Positions 45,285-54,529 of a DNA stretch of 64,000 nucleotides are shown piece by piece. The DNA lies in assembly GCA_903828645.1 (NCBI GenBank), contig CAIKNA010000208.1, positions 1 to 64,000 on the forward strand, read 5' to 3'. The position numbers and the translations under genes were made by a program. The notes under the pieces are model-generated. The model was not told the origin of the DNA. It was given only the letters and a program-made list of their open reading frames with translations, and ran no database searches. Source of the stretch: an uncultured Bacteroidales bacterium (GTDB lineage Bacteria > Bacteroidota > Bacteroidia > Bacteroidales > FEN-979). The stretch's first letter is position 1. Each line of letters opens with the position of its first letter.

Positions 45285-46892
45285 TCACTTACCGGTTCCA
45301 TCTGCAGATCCGGTAATTTTATAGTGCTTGTTTTCATTCGCCACAGTCCATGCGGTTAAAAAAGCCAGCCTGGCAACCCGTGCTGCTTTATCGGCATCGA
45401 TGCGATCTGCCTGGTCGGTAACTTTGTGATAATCGGGATGGAACCCGGTGAAGAAAAAGAGGACCGGCACCCCTTGGTAAAAAAAACTGGCGTGATCACT
45501 GCCACCCTCCAACTGTTTGTTTTGACTTTCCACGAGTGTGAACCCAATTGCCTTGTTTTGCTTTCGAACGACCTTCAGCAGTCCAGGATTTTGCCGCGCA
45601 CCAATGATATATAACGAGTCCGGGTTATTTCGGCCAATCATGTCGAGGTTGAGCATCGCCACCGTTTTCTCCAAAGGCCATAAAGGCTTTCGTACATAAG
45701 TGGCGCTTCCAAGCAATCCCCTCTCCTCACCGGCAAAAGCGATGAACATTACGCTGCGCCTGGGGCTTTCAACCATGGTTGCAAAGGCTTTGGCAACTGC
45801 CAGCACCCCGCTGGTCCCCGAGGCATTGTCGTCGGCTCCGTTGAAAATATAATCTGAATCTGCCTGGCGCTCCTTCATACAGCCAATATGGTCATAATGG
45901 CCCCCTATCACAATAACTTCATTTTTCAAAGCGGGATCAGATCCTTCGAGCAAAGCGATTACGTTCCGGCCACCAATAGGTTTGCTGGTGAACGAGACAT
46001 TCAAAGCCAGGATTCTGTTCGGGATGGCAAATGAATGTGACTGCATGGTTTTTTCGATGCGCTGCTGGACCCGCTTCAGCGAATCAACCCGGCCGAATAA
46101 TTCAGTGATAACAGACTCTCCGACCTGGACCATCGGGATACACATTGCAGGTTTGTCGCAATAATCCATAAGCAGTGCATCCTTTGACACTGTTTTTGAC
46201 CATGACGGCCATGCAAAACCTGTGGGCTGCAAAGAGGAGTATTGCAGCGGGCCCGACATGACCAGTATCCCGGCTGCGCCATGCGCCTGCGCATTTTCCT
46301 GCTTCTCCTTTAACGAAGAATAATGGGTCAGTGCAATCCCGTCGAAAAGTTTCCCTGTTGAATCAGTCTGCCCCGGCTCCTGCCTTAAAACTGCCACTAT
46401 TTTCCCTTGTACGTCCAGGTCTTTATAATCGTCATAATGATATTCAGGCGCCGTGATCCCATAACCGGCAAAAACCATTTCGCCCTCGGCAGGCCGGCTT
46501 CCTGAGAATTCATAAGGTATAAAATCATCCTTGATTTTAAAATTCCTGGTCTCAATCCCTTTGACAACAGATAGAAAAGTCTCTTTCCCAAGATCGAGAT
46601 AACAAAATGACAGCTCCTGGAAATAGGAACCTTTCACAGGTTGCAACCCAAACGATTTAAACTGTCTGGCGATAAATTCCCCGGCTGCATCGAGTTCCGG
46701 GCTAGGTGTGGCGCGGCCTTTCATGGAATCGGAAGCCAGGTAACTGATGGTCTGTTTCATCAGATTGGGGGTGATGATCGAAATGGCATGACCGGTAACA
46801 TTTCGCTGGGCGCGAACAAAGACCGGGGTTAAGAGGAAGATCAGAAGTGCGATGAAAATTGTCCGGGAAACCGGGTATCTGCAATCAGGCAT
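45285..46892 (-). CDS. Secreted M28-family zinc aminopeptidase with PA domain
   Basis: A 535-residue exopeptidase with signal peptide (about 1-28, ending FVRAQ). A PA domain insert (about 130-260) precedes the M28 core. Zinc and catalytic motifs: GGHYDHIG, NGADDNASGTSG, FAGEERGLLGS, NLDMIGRN and GSDHASFFYQGVP. M28 enzymes release N-terminal residues from peptides; here probably periplasmic or extracellular. It lies downstream of the GH109-like gene, separated by two strong hairpins. Confidence 0.92.
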   Translation of the reverse strand: MPDCRYPVSRTIFIALLIFLLTPVFVRAQRNVTGHAISIITPNLMKQTISYLASDSMKGRATPSPELDAAGEFIARQFKSFGLQPVKGSYFQELSFCYLDLGKETFLSVVKGIETRNFKIKDDFIPYEFSGSRPAEGEMVFAGYGITAPEYHYDDYKDLDVQGKIVAVLRQEPGQTDSTGKLFDGIALTHYSSLKEKQENAQAHGAAGILVMSGPLQYSSLQPTGFAWPSWSKTVSKDALLMDYCDKPAMCIPMVQVGESVITELFGRVDSLKRVQQRIEKTMQSHSFAIPNRILALNVSFTSKPIGGRNVIALLEGSDPALKNEVIVIGGHYDHIGCMKERQADSDYIFNGADDNASGTSGVLAVAKAFATMVESPRRSVMFIAFAGEERGLLGSATYVRKPLWPLEKTVAMLNLDMIGRNNPDSLYIIGARQNPGLLKVVRKQNKAIGFTLVESQNKQLEGGSDHASFFYQGVPVLFFFTGFHPDYHKVTDQADRIDADKAARVARLAFLTAWTVANENKHYKITGSADGTGK

Positions 46893-46912
46893 TGTTTTTC
46901 TTTTAAGGTTTG

Positions 46913-46963
46913 GGTGTAGCCCCGTGATACAGCACGGGGGTATGTCCCGCGCTGAAGCGCGGG
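46913..46963. repeat. Two adjacent GC-rich hairpins, REP-like
   Basis: CCCCGTG/CACGGGG (46920-46926 with 46933-46939, 6-base loop) and CCCGCGC/GCGCGGG (46946-46952 with 46957-46963, TGAA loop) stand 6 bases apart in a 72-base gap. Neither is followed by a T-run. They could stall transcription or protect mRNA 3' ends, or be a REP-type mobile palindrome. Confidence 0.7.
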
Positions 46964-46964
46964 G

Positions 46965-48326
46965 TTAAAGGGATACCATGACCTGCAGTTCGCGGGGTTT
47001 CTTCCACATCCCCCGGGTAAAATCAGGAAATTTCAGGGGTTTACCCGCTTTGGCGATGGATTGTTCGCTGAGCACCCTCACAGCGCTCATCAGAACTCCA
47101 TCGTACACATCCATATCGGGCTCAACCCCCTTCAACAGGGCGTTTACGAGGCGGTAATCCTCGATGTAATCCATCCCGCCATGGCCGGCTCCTTTGCTGG
47201 CTGTTTCCAGCTCCTCCCAGATCGGGTGCTGGTATTTCTTCAGGTAATCATTGATCGGCTCCCACTGGTCATCTGTTTTACTGACACCTTCGATGTATAT
47301 CTTCGGTTCAGGGTATTTGCGCACAATCCCTTTTGTACCCTGGATAAGGATATTGCGACTATATGGACGTGGCAAACTGGTATCGTGGGTAACCACGATG
47401 GTCTCCCCGTTCATGGTTCGGATCATGGTTGTGACGACATCACTGAGGATAAACTTTTCCTTCGCCTGGGAACTTTCCGGGCCGAATTTATCGATGGCGT
47501 AGGCATGGAGCCCTCTTGTTTTGGAGCCGAACGAGACCATGAAGTCGAAATAGTTTCCCCGGTTGATATCCAGGCATTGCATGACCGGTCCCAATCCATG
47601 GGTAGGATAGAGATCGCCGTTGTGGTGCATGGAGAAATCGCGCCGCCATACGCCTTCGCCTTCCATATCGTGTTTGACCTCACGCAAATCGTGAAGATAA
47701 CCACATTCGGCATGCACCATCTCCCCGAACAATCCTTTCCTGACCATGTTCAAAATCATCATCTCCACCTTGTCGTAGTTGCAGTTTTCCATCATAATGC
47801 AATACTTCCCCGTTTTTTCCGATGTCTCAACAAGCGCCCAGCAATCGTCCATGGTGAGGGCTGCCGGAACCTCCGTTGCTGCATGTTTGCCGTTTTTCAT
47901 GGCGGCAAGGCAAACGGGAACATGCCATTGCCAGGGTGTCGCCGTGTAAACCAGGTCGAGATCGTTCCGCTCACACAACCGCTGCCAGTCATATTCATCT
48001 TTCGAATACCCTTCGGGCCGTTTGAACCCGGCTTTTTCAACCATATCCTGGGCGCGCTGAACCTTCGCCGGGATAATGTCGCAAACTGCAACAATTTCAG
48101 CACCTTCAACCTTAAGGAGGTTTTCAACATGTGAAGTACCCTGTAGTCCGACCCCCACATACCCGATACGTACTTTTTGCATCGGGCTTCCAACAGGAGC
48201 CGGAGTGTATGGAGTGCTTATTCGTTCAGGCTGAATGGCAGCCATGAGGTTGTCACTCACTGCAAGCCCGACCCCGGTTGCAGCAATGGTTTTGATAAAA
48301 TCCCTGCGGTTAAGTTGATTTTTCAT
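46965..48326 (-). CDS. Tat-exported Gfo/Idh/MocA oxidoreductase, GH109-like
   Basis: A 453-residue protein with a twin-arginine signal (NRRDFIKTIAATGVGLA). A Rossmann domain follows (VRIGYVGVGLQGTSHVENLL), with AVCDIIPAKV and YTATPWQWHVPVCLAAMKNG, and HAATEVPAA in place of the EKP motif. This is the pattern of exported NAD-bound glycosidases such as GH109 (alpha-N-acetylgalactosaminidase), in which the cofactor is loaded before Tat export. Substrate cannot be fixed from sequence. It has its own -7 box and lies upstream of the M28 peptidase. Confidence 0.85.
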   Translation of the reverse strand: MKNQLNRRDFIKTIAATGVGLAVSDNLMAAIQPERISTPYTPAPVGSPMQKVRIGYVGVGLQGTSHVENLLKVEGAEIVAVCDIIPAKVQRAQDMVEKAGFKRPEGYSKDEYDWQRLCERNDLDLVYTATPWQWHVPVCLAAMKNGKHAATEVPAALTMDDCWALVETSEKTGKYCIMMENCNYDKVEMMILNMVRKGLFGEMVHAECGYLHDLREVKHDMEGEGVWRRDFSMHHNGDLYPTHGLGPVMQCLDINRGNYFDFMVSFGSKTRGLHAYAIDKFGPESSQAKEKFILSDVVTTMIRTMNGETIVVTHDTSLPRPYSRNILIQGTKGIVRKYPEPKIYIEGVSKTDDQWEPINDYLKKYQHPIWEELETASKGAGHGGMDYIEDYRLVNALLKGVEPDMDVYDGVLMSAVRVLSEQSIAKAGKPLKFPDFTRGMWKKPRELQVMVSL

Positions 48327-48345
48327 GGAGCGGTGATGTTTTTTT

Positions 48346-48353
48346 CAAATGTA
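48346..48353 (-). promoter_or_regulatory. -7 box TACATTTG of the GH109-like gene
   Basis: Perfect TAnnTTTG on the minus strand, 19 bases before the start at 48326 and 13 bases past the T-rich end of the cytochrome terminator. No clear -33 box. Confidence 0.5.
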
Positions 48354-48360
48354 CATAAAT

Positions 48361-48405
48361 AAAAAAAACGAGGCAGTCATAAAGATACGGCTGCCTCGTT
48401 TTTAT
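48361..48405. terminator. Terminator of the cytochrome c lipoprotein gene
   Basis: AACGAGGCAG (48367-48376) pairs perfectly with CTGCCTCGTT (48391-48400). The left flank is eight A, giving a T-run in the minus direction; the right flank has five T, so it could work in both directions. It lies 19 bases downstream of the minus-strand stop at 48420. Confidence 0.85.
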
Positions 48406-48419
48406 ATGATACGTGAATT

Positions 48420-48902
48420 TTATTTCTTCCTGGGTTTAATCTCGACACCCTGGACCTCAGCCAGCGTGACGAATCCGTTTTTATTGCCAAAATTGTTCAA
48501 TACGTAGTTGATAATCGCCACGGCATCTTCCTTGGTATCGACCTGGGGGACCATCTCCTGGGTGAATACTTTTCCATTCACGGTCATATCAAGTTTAGAA
48601 CCATTGAGGGTTTGAGCAACAGCCCTCACTTTGTCTGCCAGCAGGTAATCTGCCTTGGACAACGGAGGGAATACATTTTCAATACCCAATCCCGTAACCT
48701 GATGGCATACGGTGCATTTGGTTTTATAAATCTCTTCGCCCCTGGGCATCATGGCCTGGATATCGGCAGGCAGATCAGCATAGGGTCCGGCGGCTTTAAC
48801 GGCACTCTGATCAGCAGCAGCAGGCTGACTTCCTCCGCCGCAGGAGGTCATGATAAGTGTAATTGCAAACAATGAAATCAGAAAAATCGTAGTTCTTTTC
48901 AT
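48420..48902 (-). CDS. c-type cytochrome lipoprotein
   Basis: A 160-residue lipoprotein (signal ending IMTSCGGG) with one heme c site, CTVCH (about residue 63), and a likely Met ligand in QEMVPQVD (about 116). It is encoded at the end of the cbb3 oxidase cluster but has its own promoter and terminator. A role as electron carrier to the oxidase is plausible but unproven. Confidence 0.85.
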   Translation of the reverse strand: MKRTTIFLISLFAITLIMTSCGGGSQPAAADQSAVKAAGPYADLPADIQAMMPRGEEIYKTKCTVCHQVTGLGIENVFPPLSKADYLLADKVRAVAQTLNGSKLDMTVNGKVFTQEMVPQVDTKEDAVAIINYVLNNFGNKNGFVTLAEVQGVEIKPRKK

Positions 48903-48962
48903 GGGATTTTAGTTTTAAAAGGATGTTATAGGTTTGACAAACAGTTAAACGGTTTTCATGTA

Positions 48963-48992
48963 CAAAATTATTCAATTTTTTTGAATTCTCAA
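48963..48992 (-). promoter_or_regulatory. Promoter of the cytochrome c lipoprotein gene
   Basis: On the minus strand TTG (48990-48992), 19 bases, then TAATTTTG (48963-48970): an exact Bacteroidota layout. The -33 box overlaps the end of the TauE/SafE gene. Confidence 0.65.
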
Positions 48993-49708
48993 GGGCAACA
49001 TTTGGGTTTTTGAAGTTGTTCGGTCTTTTGTTTTTGATCCTGGTCCATTTTCGGGCTGACATAAGGAATTCCGAGATTCATCCCCCTGACTACAAACAGC
49101 ATACCGATGAGGAGGATGAGAAAAGGAATTAATTTCTGCACCCTCCGGCGAAAAGCCATACTGATGACATTCCCCAGCAATGCAAGGGTAAACATCGCCG
49201 GTACGGTTCCCAATCCGAAAACCATCATGTATAAGGCTCCATGCGCAGGGCTGGTCGAAACCAATGCACCCGCCAGGGCGATGTAAACCAATCCGCAGGG
49301 AAGCAATCCGTTGAGCAGTCCGATGACCCATGATGAGAGGTAGGTTCGTAAACCAAAAAAACGTCCAAAAAACTTTTTAAATCCTGTAAAAAAGGTGTCA
49401 AGTCCCCCGGTCAGGGCCGATCTGTGAAAAAGTACCGGGAAAGCGACGCTCATAATCATGACAGTTCCGGCACCGATGGAGACCCACTGCTGGATTCCCC
49501 AGATATGGATTCCCATCCCCAGCAGGCCAAAGATCAGCCCGAGAAAAATATAGGTTGAGGCACGGCCCAGGTTGTACAGCAACCCGCTGATAATCCTGGT
49601 ACGCCAGGAGTTTTCTTTCAATGGCAGGGATATGGCTATGGGTCCACACATGCCCATGCAGTGAAAACTACCCAGTAACCCGACAATCAAAGGGGGCCAA
49701 AAATCCAT
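48989..49708 (-). CDS. TauE/SafE-family membrane protein of the cbb3 cluster
   Basis: A 239-residue protein with about six membrane helices. Conserved Cys motifs lie in helix regions: HCMGMCGPIA near the N-terminus and LLPCGLVYIALAG in the middle; the C-terminus ends KPKCCP. This sub-branch of TauE/SafE is regularly found with cbb3 oxidase genes and is suspected to handle copper or assembly, but its role is not settled. I chose the ATG at 49708 (MDFWPPLIVG), which overlaps no FixH codons apart from the stop region; the longer frame reads into ccoH. Confidence 0.8.
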   Translation of the reverse strand: MDFWPPLIVGLLGSFHCMGMCGPIAISLPLKENSWRTRIISGLLYNLGRASTYIFLGLIFGLLGMGIHIWGIQQWVSIGAGTVMIMSVAFPVLFHRSALTGGLDTFFTGFKKFFGRFFGLRTYLSSWVIGLLNGLLPCGLVYIALAGALVSTSPAHGALYMMVFGLGTVPAMFTLALLGNVISMAFRRRVQKLIPFLILLIGMLFVVRGMNLGIPYVSPKMDQDQKQKTEQLQKPKCCP

Positions 49709-49709
49709 T

Positions 49710-50153
49710 TCAGGGAATAAAAATATCCTGTTCCTTATAAAATTCCTTCCCCCCTGAAGACCAGTCGACCTTGACGACATAACGGCCCTTTGATAACCTG
49801 TTCAACGGGATGGCCTGGGTTAAGGAAGTATCAGCCGAAACCGGGAGGATGATGTCAAGCTTTTCATCTGAAGGCCGGTAGATGTTGATATTGCCGGTAA
49901 GTTTCTTCCCATGGAAATCAACCGGGAACTGCATGACCAGGTTCGATCTGTCGAGTTTCACCTGCAATTGCTCCGTCAGGGCATTGGCATTCCTCATTTT
50001 CACAAGTTTCTCCTCATAGCGGAGCTCCTTCGGATAATAGTCTTCCTCAACCATGTTAAATTTCTGGTGTTGCGCATAAAAGATAAAGGCAACGCATGCG
50101 CCCAGAAAAAGAACAATTACGATAAAAATACCGGTCCCCCAATTCCACTTCAT
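49710..50153 (-). CDS. ccoH: FixH/CcoH cbb3 oxidase assembly protein
   Basis: A 147-residue protein with one N-terminal membrane helix (about 6-26) and a periplasmic FixH domain (DFHGKKLTGNINIYRPSD, GRYVVKVDWSSGGKEFYKE). FixH/CcoH is needed to assemble and stabilise cbb3 oxidase. It lies between ccoG (6 bases) and the TauE/SafE gene. Confidence 0.87.
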   Translation of the reverse strand: MKWNWGTGIFIVIVLFLGACVAFIFYAQHQKFNMVEEDYYPKELRYEEKLVKMRNANALTEQLQVKLDRSNLVMQFPVDFHGKKLTGNINIYRPSDEKLDIILPVSADTSLTQAIPLNRLSKGRYVVKVDWSSGGKEFYKEQDIFIP

Positions 50154-50159
50154 GAAACA

Positions 50160-51566
50160 CTATTTATTCGGGCCGACAAAAGTCGCCCTGGTTTGGTCAA
50201 GTTGCTTTCCACCGGAAAATATACCGATGTCCACTTCTGTTTTACTTCCTGTAAGCCTGCCACGGTCGATCAGAAGGAAGAAAACCACCTCTCCAAGCGA
50301 TTGCCTGGAAATGACAGGTGCATTTCCGATAACCTTCACCTCTCCCGGTCCCGAAAGGAGGCGGATCTCGAGAGGCAGGTCCCTGGCAGTCTTGTTAACG
50401 ACCTTTACGCTGTATAAATTGCTTATCTTTCCTCCCTCCTGCTCCTGGAACAACATCCCCGGAGAACGAAGCACCGTAGCCTCAACCGGGTTGCGCGAGA
50501 CCAGGAAATAGGTGAGCGCAACCAGCAAAGCTGCCAGTACGATGGTATAACCGGCAGAACGGATGGTGTAATGCCATGGTTTCTTGTCGGCGATCATCTT
50601 TTCTGATGCGTACCTAATCAAGCCGGGTCGAAACCCGACTTTAGTCATCATGTCATCGCAGGCATCGATGCAGCATGCGCAGTTGATGCACTCAAGTTGC
50701 GTACCGTTGCGGATGTCGATCCCTGTAGGACAAACCGCCACGCATTGGTTGCAGTCGATGCAATCTCCTTTTTTGGTTTCGGCCCTGATCTCGCTTTTCC
50801 GAAGCTGTCCCCGCTCCTCTCCCCTGGCATAATCATAAGAAATTACGACAGTTTCACGGTCCAGCAGCACACCCTGTAACCGGCCATATGGACAAACGAT
50901 GGTGCACACCTGTTCGCGAAACCAGGAGAAGATGAAGTAGAAAATAAATGAAAAGAGAGCCATGCCTGTCAGTCCAGCCAGGTGATTCGCAGGATTTTCC
51001 GACACCATTTTCAGCCATTCATCCGATCCCATGAGATACATCAGGAAATAGTTGCTGATGATGAAGGAGAGCATGTAAAACAGGCCATGTTTCAACACCC
51101 GTCGAAAGATTTTATCCGCGTTCCACGGCCTGGCAGCCAGCTCCTTCTGGCGATGGGCATCTCCATCGATCCAGTATTCGATGCGGCGGAAGAACACCTC
51201 CATGAAAATCGTCTGGGGGCAGGCCCATCCGCACCATATCCGTCCGTATGTAACGGTAAAGAGAATGATGAAGACCATCAGGGCGATCATGCCGATAAAA
51301 AAGAGGTTGAAATCCTGGGGCCAGAACTGCACGCCGAATATTACAAATGTCCTGTGCAGGAAATTAAAGAGCAGCAGTTGCTGACCGTTGACCTTGATAA
51401 AGGGTGCTGAAAAAAAGAACATCATCAGCACGATGCCGGTAATATTCCTGGCAGTGGTCAGCGTCCCCTTTGGTTTCTTCGCAAAAACCCAAAGTCGTTT
51501 GCCGCTTTCGTCGATGGTATAGAGCCTGTCGCGAAAGCCGCCGGAGGAATCATCCTGATTTTGCAT
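50160..51566 (-). CDS. ccoG: Cytochrome cbb3 oxidase accessory protein CcoG
   Basis: A 468-residue membrane ferredoxin-like protein (FixG/RdxA). Several membrane helices with CxWxCPQTIFMEVFFRR-type motif (WCGWACPQTIFMEVFFRRIE) precede a 2[4Fe-4S] domain (CIDCNQCVAVCPTG, CINCACCIDACD) and a C-terminal Ig-like periplasmic domain. CcoG is implicated in copper reduction for the oxidase. It follows ccoP with 1 base between stop and start codons. Confidence 0.93.
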   Translation of the reverse strand: MQNQDDSSGGFRDRLYTIDESGKRLWVFAKKPKGTLTTARNITGIVLMMFFFSAPFIKVNGQQLLLFNFLHRTFVIFGVQFWPQDFNLFFIGMIALMVFIILFTVTYGRIWCGWACPQTIFMEVFFRRIEYWIDGDAHRQKELAARPWNADKIFRRVLKHGLFYMLSFIISNYFLMYLMGSDEWLKMVSENPANHLAGLTGMALFSFIFYFIFSWFREQVCTIVCPYGRLQGVLLDRETVVISYDYARGEERGQLRKSEIRAETKKGDCIDCNQCVAVCPTGIDIRNGTQLECINCACCIDACDDMMTKVGFRPGLIRYASEKMIADKKPWHYTIRSAGYTIVLAALLVALTYFLVSRNPVEATVLRSPGMLFQEQEGGKISNLYSVKVVNKTARDLPLEIRLLSGPGEVKVIGNAPVISRQSLGEVVFFLLIDRGRLTGSKTEVDIGIFSGGKQLDQTRATFVGPNK

Positions 51567-51567
51567 A

Positions 51568-52155
51568 TCACTTGCAGGGCTCGCCCTGCGGTGCTTTGGG
51601 ATTTGGTGGTGTGGTGCCCTTGAGCGTCATCACAAAGCTGGCAACCTTTTTGATCTGATCGCCGGTAAGTTGTGTTTTCCAGGAGATCATCCCCTTTTCA
51701 GGGGCCCCGTTTGTGATGATGTTTACCACGTCACCGTAGGCGCAACCATGAATGGAGAAATTGTCGGTAAGGTTCGGTCCAACGAGTCCCTGCCCTCCAT
51801 CGAGATGACAGACTTTACATTGTTTCAGCCAGATCTCCTTGCCGGCATCCAGGCTGGCCTGGTCGGTAAGGGCAACAAGGGTTGAGGCATCAACCGGTGC
51901 CGGCTGACCGGGGGAAAGCACGCCGGCCGCAGCCATCTCATTCTTATATTCATCCTGCTGGTAAGGGGCTATTTTGAAAACATCGTAGGCGAAAATATAA
52001 ACCACCGACCAGACGATGGTGATGATGAAGAGCCACACCCACCATTTCGGCAGGTTGTTGTCCAATTCCCTGATGTTGTCATATTCGTGACCCGACAACA
52101 GTTTATCACCGGTCAGTTCATCCTTTTCAACGGTTTTATGTTCGTTCATTTCCAT
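51568..52155 (-). CDS. ccoP: cbb3 oxidase subunit CcoP, single-heme form
   Basis: A 195-residue subunit III with one membrane helix (about 35-58; WWVWLFIITIVWSVVYIFAY). It has only one heme c site, CKVCH (about 115), with a Met ligand in GMISWK. The proteobacterial subunit has two hemes; the one-heme form is typical of Bacteroidota. It passes electrons to the CcoNO core. Position between ccoQ and ccoG. Confidence 0.92.
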   Translation of the reverse strand: MEMNEHKTVEKDELTGDKLLSGHEYDNIRELDNNLPKWWVWLFIITIVWSVVYIFAYDVFKIAPYQQDEYKNEMAAAGVLSPGQPAPVDASTLVALTDQASLDAGKEIWLKQCKVCHLDGGQGLVGPNLTDNFSIHGCAYGDVVNIITNGAPEKGMISWKTQLTGDQIKKVASFVMTLKGTTPPNPKAPQGEPCK

Positions 52156-52166
52156 AGAAAATATTA

Positions 52167-52358
52167 TTAAATATCCTGAATTTCATCTGATTCCTTTGAA
52201 AAATCTTCCAGGGGCATGCGGCTGAAATCCTCCACATCCTTGCTTTTTATTGAAAAGGTGTGAAGAAGCAGGAGGGCAAAGAAAACCACGAAAAATATCA
52301 TGGAAAACAACCCGTAACTTTCAATGCCCCCAACTGTTTTAAAAATATCGCGCAGCAT
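52167..52358 (-). CDS. ccoQ: cbb3 oxidase small subunit CcoQ
   Basis: A 63-residue protein with one membrane helix (SYGLFSMIFFVVFFALLLLH), a short cytoplasmic tail and an acidic end. Size, topology and position between ccoNO and ccoP identify it as the CcoQ-type subunit IV. Confidence 0.8.
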   Translation of the reverse strand: MLRDIFKTVGGIESYGLFSMIFFVVFFALLLLHTFSIKSKDVEDFSRMPLEDFSKESDEIQDI

Positions 52359-52366
52359 GTTCCCGG

Positions 52367-54526
52367 TTATTTACCTGTGATGGTCGCAGTTGGCATACCG
52401 GCAGCATGGACATCCTTGCCCAGCCTCTGCAGGTAAGCAATCATGGCGATGATCTCCTTGGTAGGCTCAACCTGGATGCCCTGGCTCTTCAGGTCGTCTG
52501 CAATTCCCTTTGCCTGGATCATAAGGTCATCATTGGCGATTTTATCGTATCCTGCCGGATAGGGCACACCGAGAAACTGCATCACACGGATCTTCTTCGC
52601 GGTAGTGGAGAGATCAAGATCATCGGTGATCAGCCACTTGTAAACCGGCATGATCGACTGTTCGTTCAACCGCTGAGGGTTCAGCATGTGGTTGTAGTGC
52701 CATGAGTTGGGTTTATACTGCCGGCCGTTTACGACTCCCTCCCTTGACAGGTCCGGCCCGTTGCGTTTAGAACCCCACTGAAACGGATGATCATATACAT
52801 ATTCGCCGGCTTTGGCATATTCACCGTATCGTTCCGTTTCAGACCTGAAAGGCCTGACTTGCTGTGAATGACACGTATAGCATCCTTCGCGTACATAGAT
52901 GTCGCGGCCCTGCAATTCCAGAGGCGTGTATGGTTTTACACTCGCAATGGTGGGAATGTTTGTTTTTACCAGGTACAGCGGCACAATTTCTATGAGCCCC
53001 CCGATCAGAATGGCAACCAGAGCCACGAGGATAAACTGGACAGGCCTGCGCTCAAGCCAGCGGTGGATTCCTTCGCCTGAGCCGCGTTTGCCTTGTGTCT
53101 TAGCCAATGCAGGAGCCGATGCCGCCTCTTCGGGCAGGAATTTCCCGGCCCTGACGGTCAGGATGAGGTTGTAAATTCCAAGTACGATACCCACGATATA
53201 CAGCCCTCCCCCGATGGCACGGGTGGCATACATGGGCTTCAGCTGGGTAACGGTTTCCAGGAAATTAGGGTATTTGAGGAATCCGTCGGCAGTAAATTCT
53301 TTCCACATGGAAGCCTGGGTAATGGCGCCCCAGTATAAAGGGACGGCATAAAAAATGATTCCAAGAGTACCGATCCAGAAGTGAAGATTTGCAATTTTCC
53401 TGGAATACAACTGGGTTTGAAACATCCTGGGAATCAGATAATAAAGCACAGCGAAGGTTAGAAAACCATTCCATCCGAGTGCACCGATGTGGGCGTGGCC
53501 CACAGTCCAGTCGGTAAAATGAGAAATCGCATTCACCGTTTTGGTCGACATCATCGGACCTTCGAAGGTCGACATTCCGTAAGCAGTGACAGCCACAACC
53601 ATGAACTTCAGCACAGGATCCTCACGAACACGGTCCCATGCGCCACGCAAGGTAAGCAGTCCGTTGACCATTCCTCCCCATGACGGGGCGATGAGCATCA
53701 CCGAGAAAACGACTCCCAGCGATTGGGCCCACCCCGGCAAAGCGCTGTACAAAAGATGGTGAGGGCCTGCCCATATATAGAGAAAGATCAGCGCCCAGAA
53801 ATGGACGATCGACAACCGATAAGAGTAAATAGGGCGGTTGGCAGCTTTGGGTAGGAAATAGTACATCAATCCCAGGAATGGGGTTGTCAGGAAAAATGCA
53901 ACCGCGTTGTGGCCGTACCACCACTGGACCAGCGCATCCTGTACCCCGGCATAGATGGGATAGCTTTTAAAAAGGTTCACGGGGATTGCGAGGCTGTTGG
54001 TAACGTGCAACACCGTAATGGTCACGAAGGTGGCCAGGTAAAACCAGATGGCAACATAGATATGCTGGGTTCTGCGTTTGAGGATCGTTCCGATCATGTT
54101 GGCGCCAAAAACCAGCCATATCACGGCCACAAGAATGTCGATGGGCCATTCCAGCTCGGCATACTCCTTGCCGGTGGTCATCCCGCATGCAAAAGTCACA
54201 GCTGCCAGCACGATGATGAGTTGCCAGCCCCAGAAGTTTATCTTGCTCAGCAGGTCGTTGAACATCCTGGCTTTGCAAAGCCGTTGGAGGGAATAGTAAA
54301 TCCCTGTAAACATCCCGTTGCCGACAAATGCAAATATGACTGCATTCGTATGGATCGGCCGGATACGGCCAAAAGTGGTATACGGGATACCGAAAGTAAG
54401 CGCTGGCCAGATGAATTGCAACGCCAGTAACAGTCCGACAACCATACCGACCACACCCCAGAAGAGTGTGGCATAGGCAAAGTTTTTTACAATTTTGTTG
54501 TCATAGTAAAATGTCTGATTTTCCAT
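52367..54526 (-). CDS. ccoNO: Fused cbb3 oxidase catalytic subunit CcoN-CcoO
   Basis: A 719-residue fusion. Residues 1 to about 470 are CcoN: at least 12 membrane helices with the heme and CuB histidines (for example HTNAVIFAF, WWYGHNAVAFFL, GPHHLLYSALP, VGHAHIGALGWN). After a linker and one more helix (about 495-515), the CcoO part carries heme c at CYTCH (about 549-553) with Met in SIMPVYKWL. It reduces oxygen with high affinity and pumps protons. The fusion of two normally separate genes is characteristic of Bacteroidota. Confidence 0.95.
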   Translation of the reverse strand: MENQTFYYDNKIVKNFAYATLFWGVVGMVVGLLLALQFIWPALTFGIPYTTFGRIRPIHTNAVIFAFVGNGMFTGIYYSLQRLCKARMFNDLLSKINFWGWQLIIVLAAVTFACGMTTGKEYAELEWPIDILVAVIWLVFGANMIGTILKRRTQHIYVAIWFYLATFVTITVLHVTNSLAIPVNLFKSYPIYAGVQDALVQWWYGHNAVAFFLTTPFLGLMYYFLPKAANRPIYSYRLSIVHFWALIFLYIWAGPHHLLYSALPGWAQSLGVVFSVMLIAPSWGGMVNGLLTLRGAWDRVREDPVLKFMVVAVTAYGMSTFEGPMMSTKTVNAISHFTDWTVGHAHIGALGWNGFLTFAVLYYLIPRMFQTQLYSRKIANLHFWIGTLGIIFYAVPLYWGAITQASMWKEFTADGFLKYPNFLETVTQLKPMYATRAIGGGLYIVGIVLGIYNLILTVRAGKFLPEEAASAPALAKTQGKRGSGEGIHRWLERRPVQFILVALVAILIGGLIEIVPLYLVKTNIPTIASVKPYTPLELQGRDIYVREGCYTCHSQQVRPFRSETERYGEYAKAGEYVYDHPFQWGSKRNGPDLSREGVVNGRQYKPNSWHYNHMLNPQRLNEQSIMPVYKWLITDDLDLSTTAKKIRVMQFLGVPYPAGYDKIANDDLMIQAKGIADDLKSQGIQVEPTKEIIAMIAYLQRLGKDVHAAGMPTATITGK

Positions 54527-54529
54527 ATG

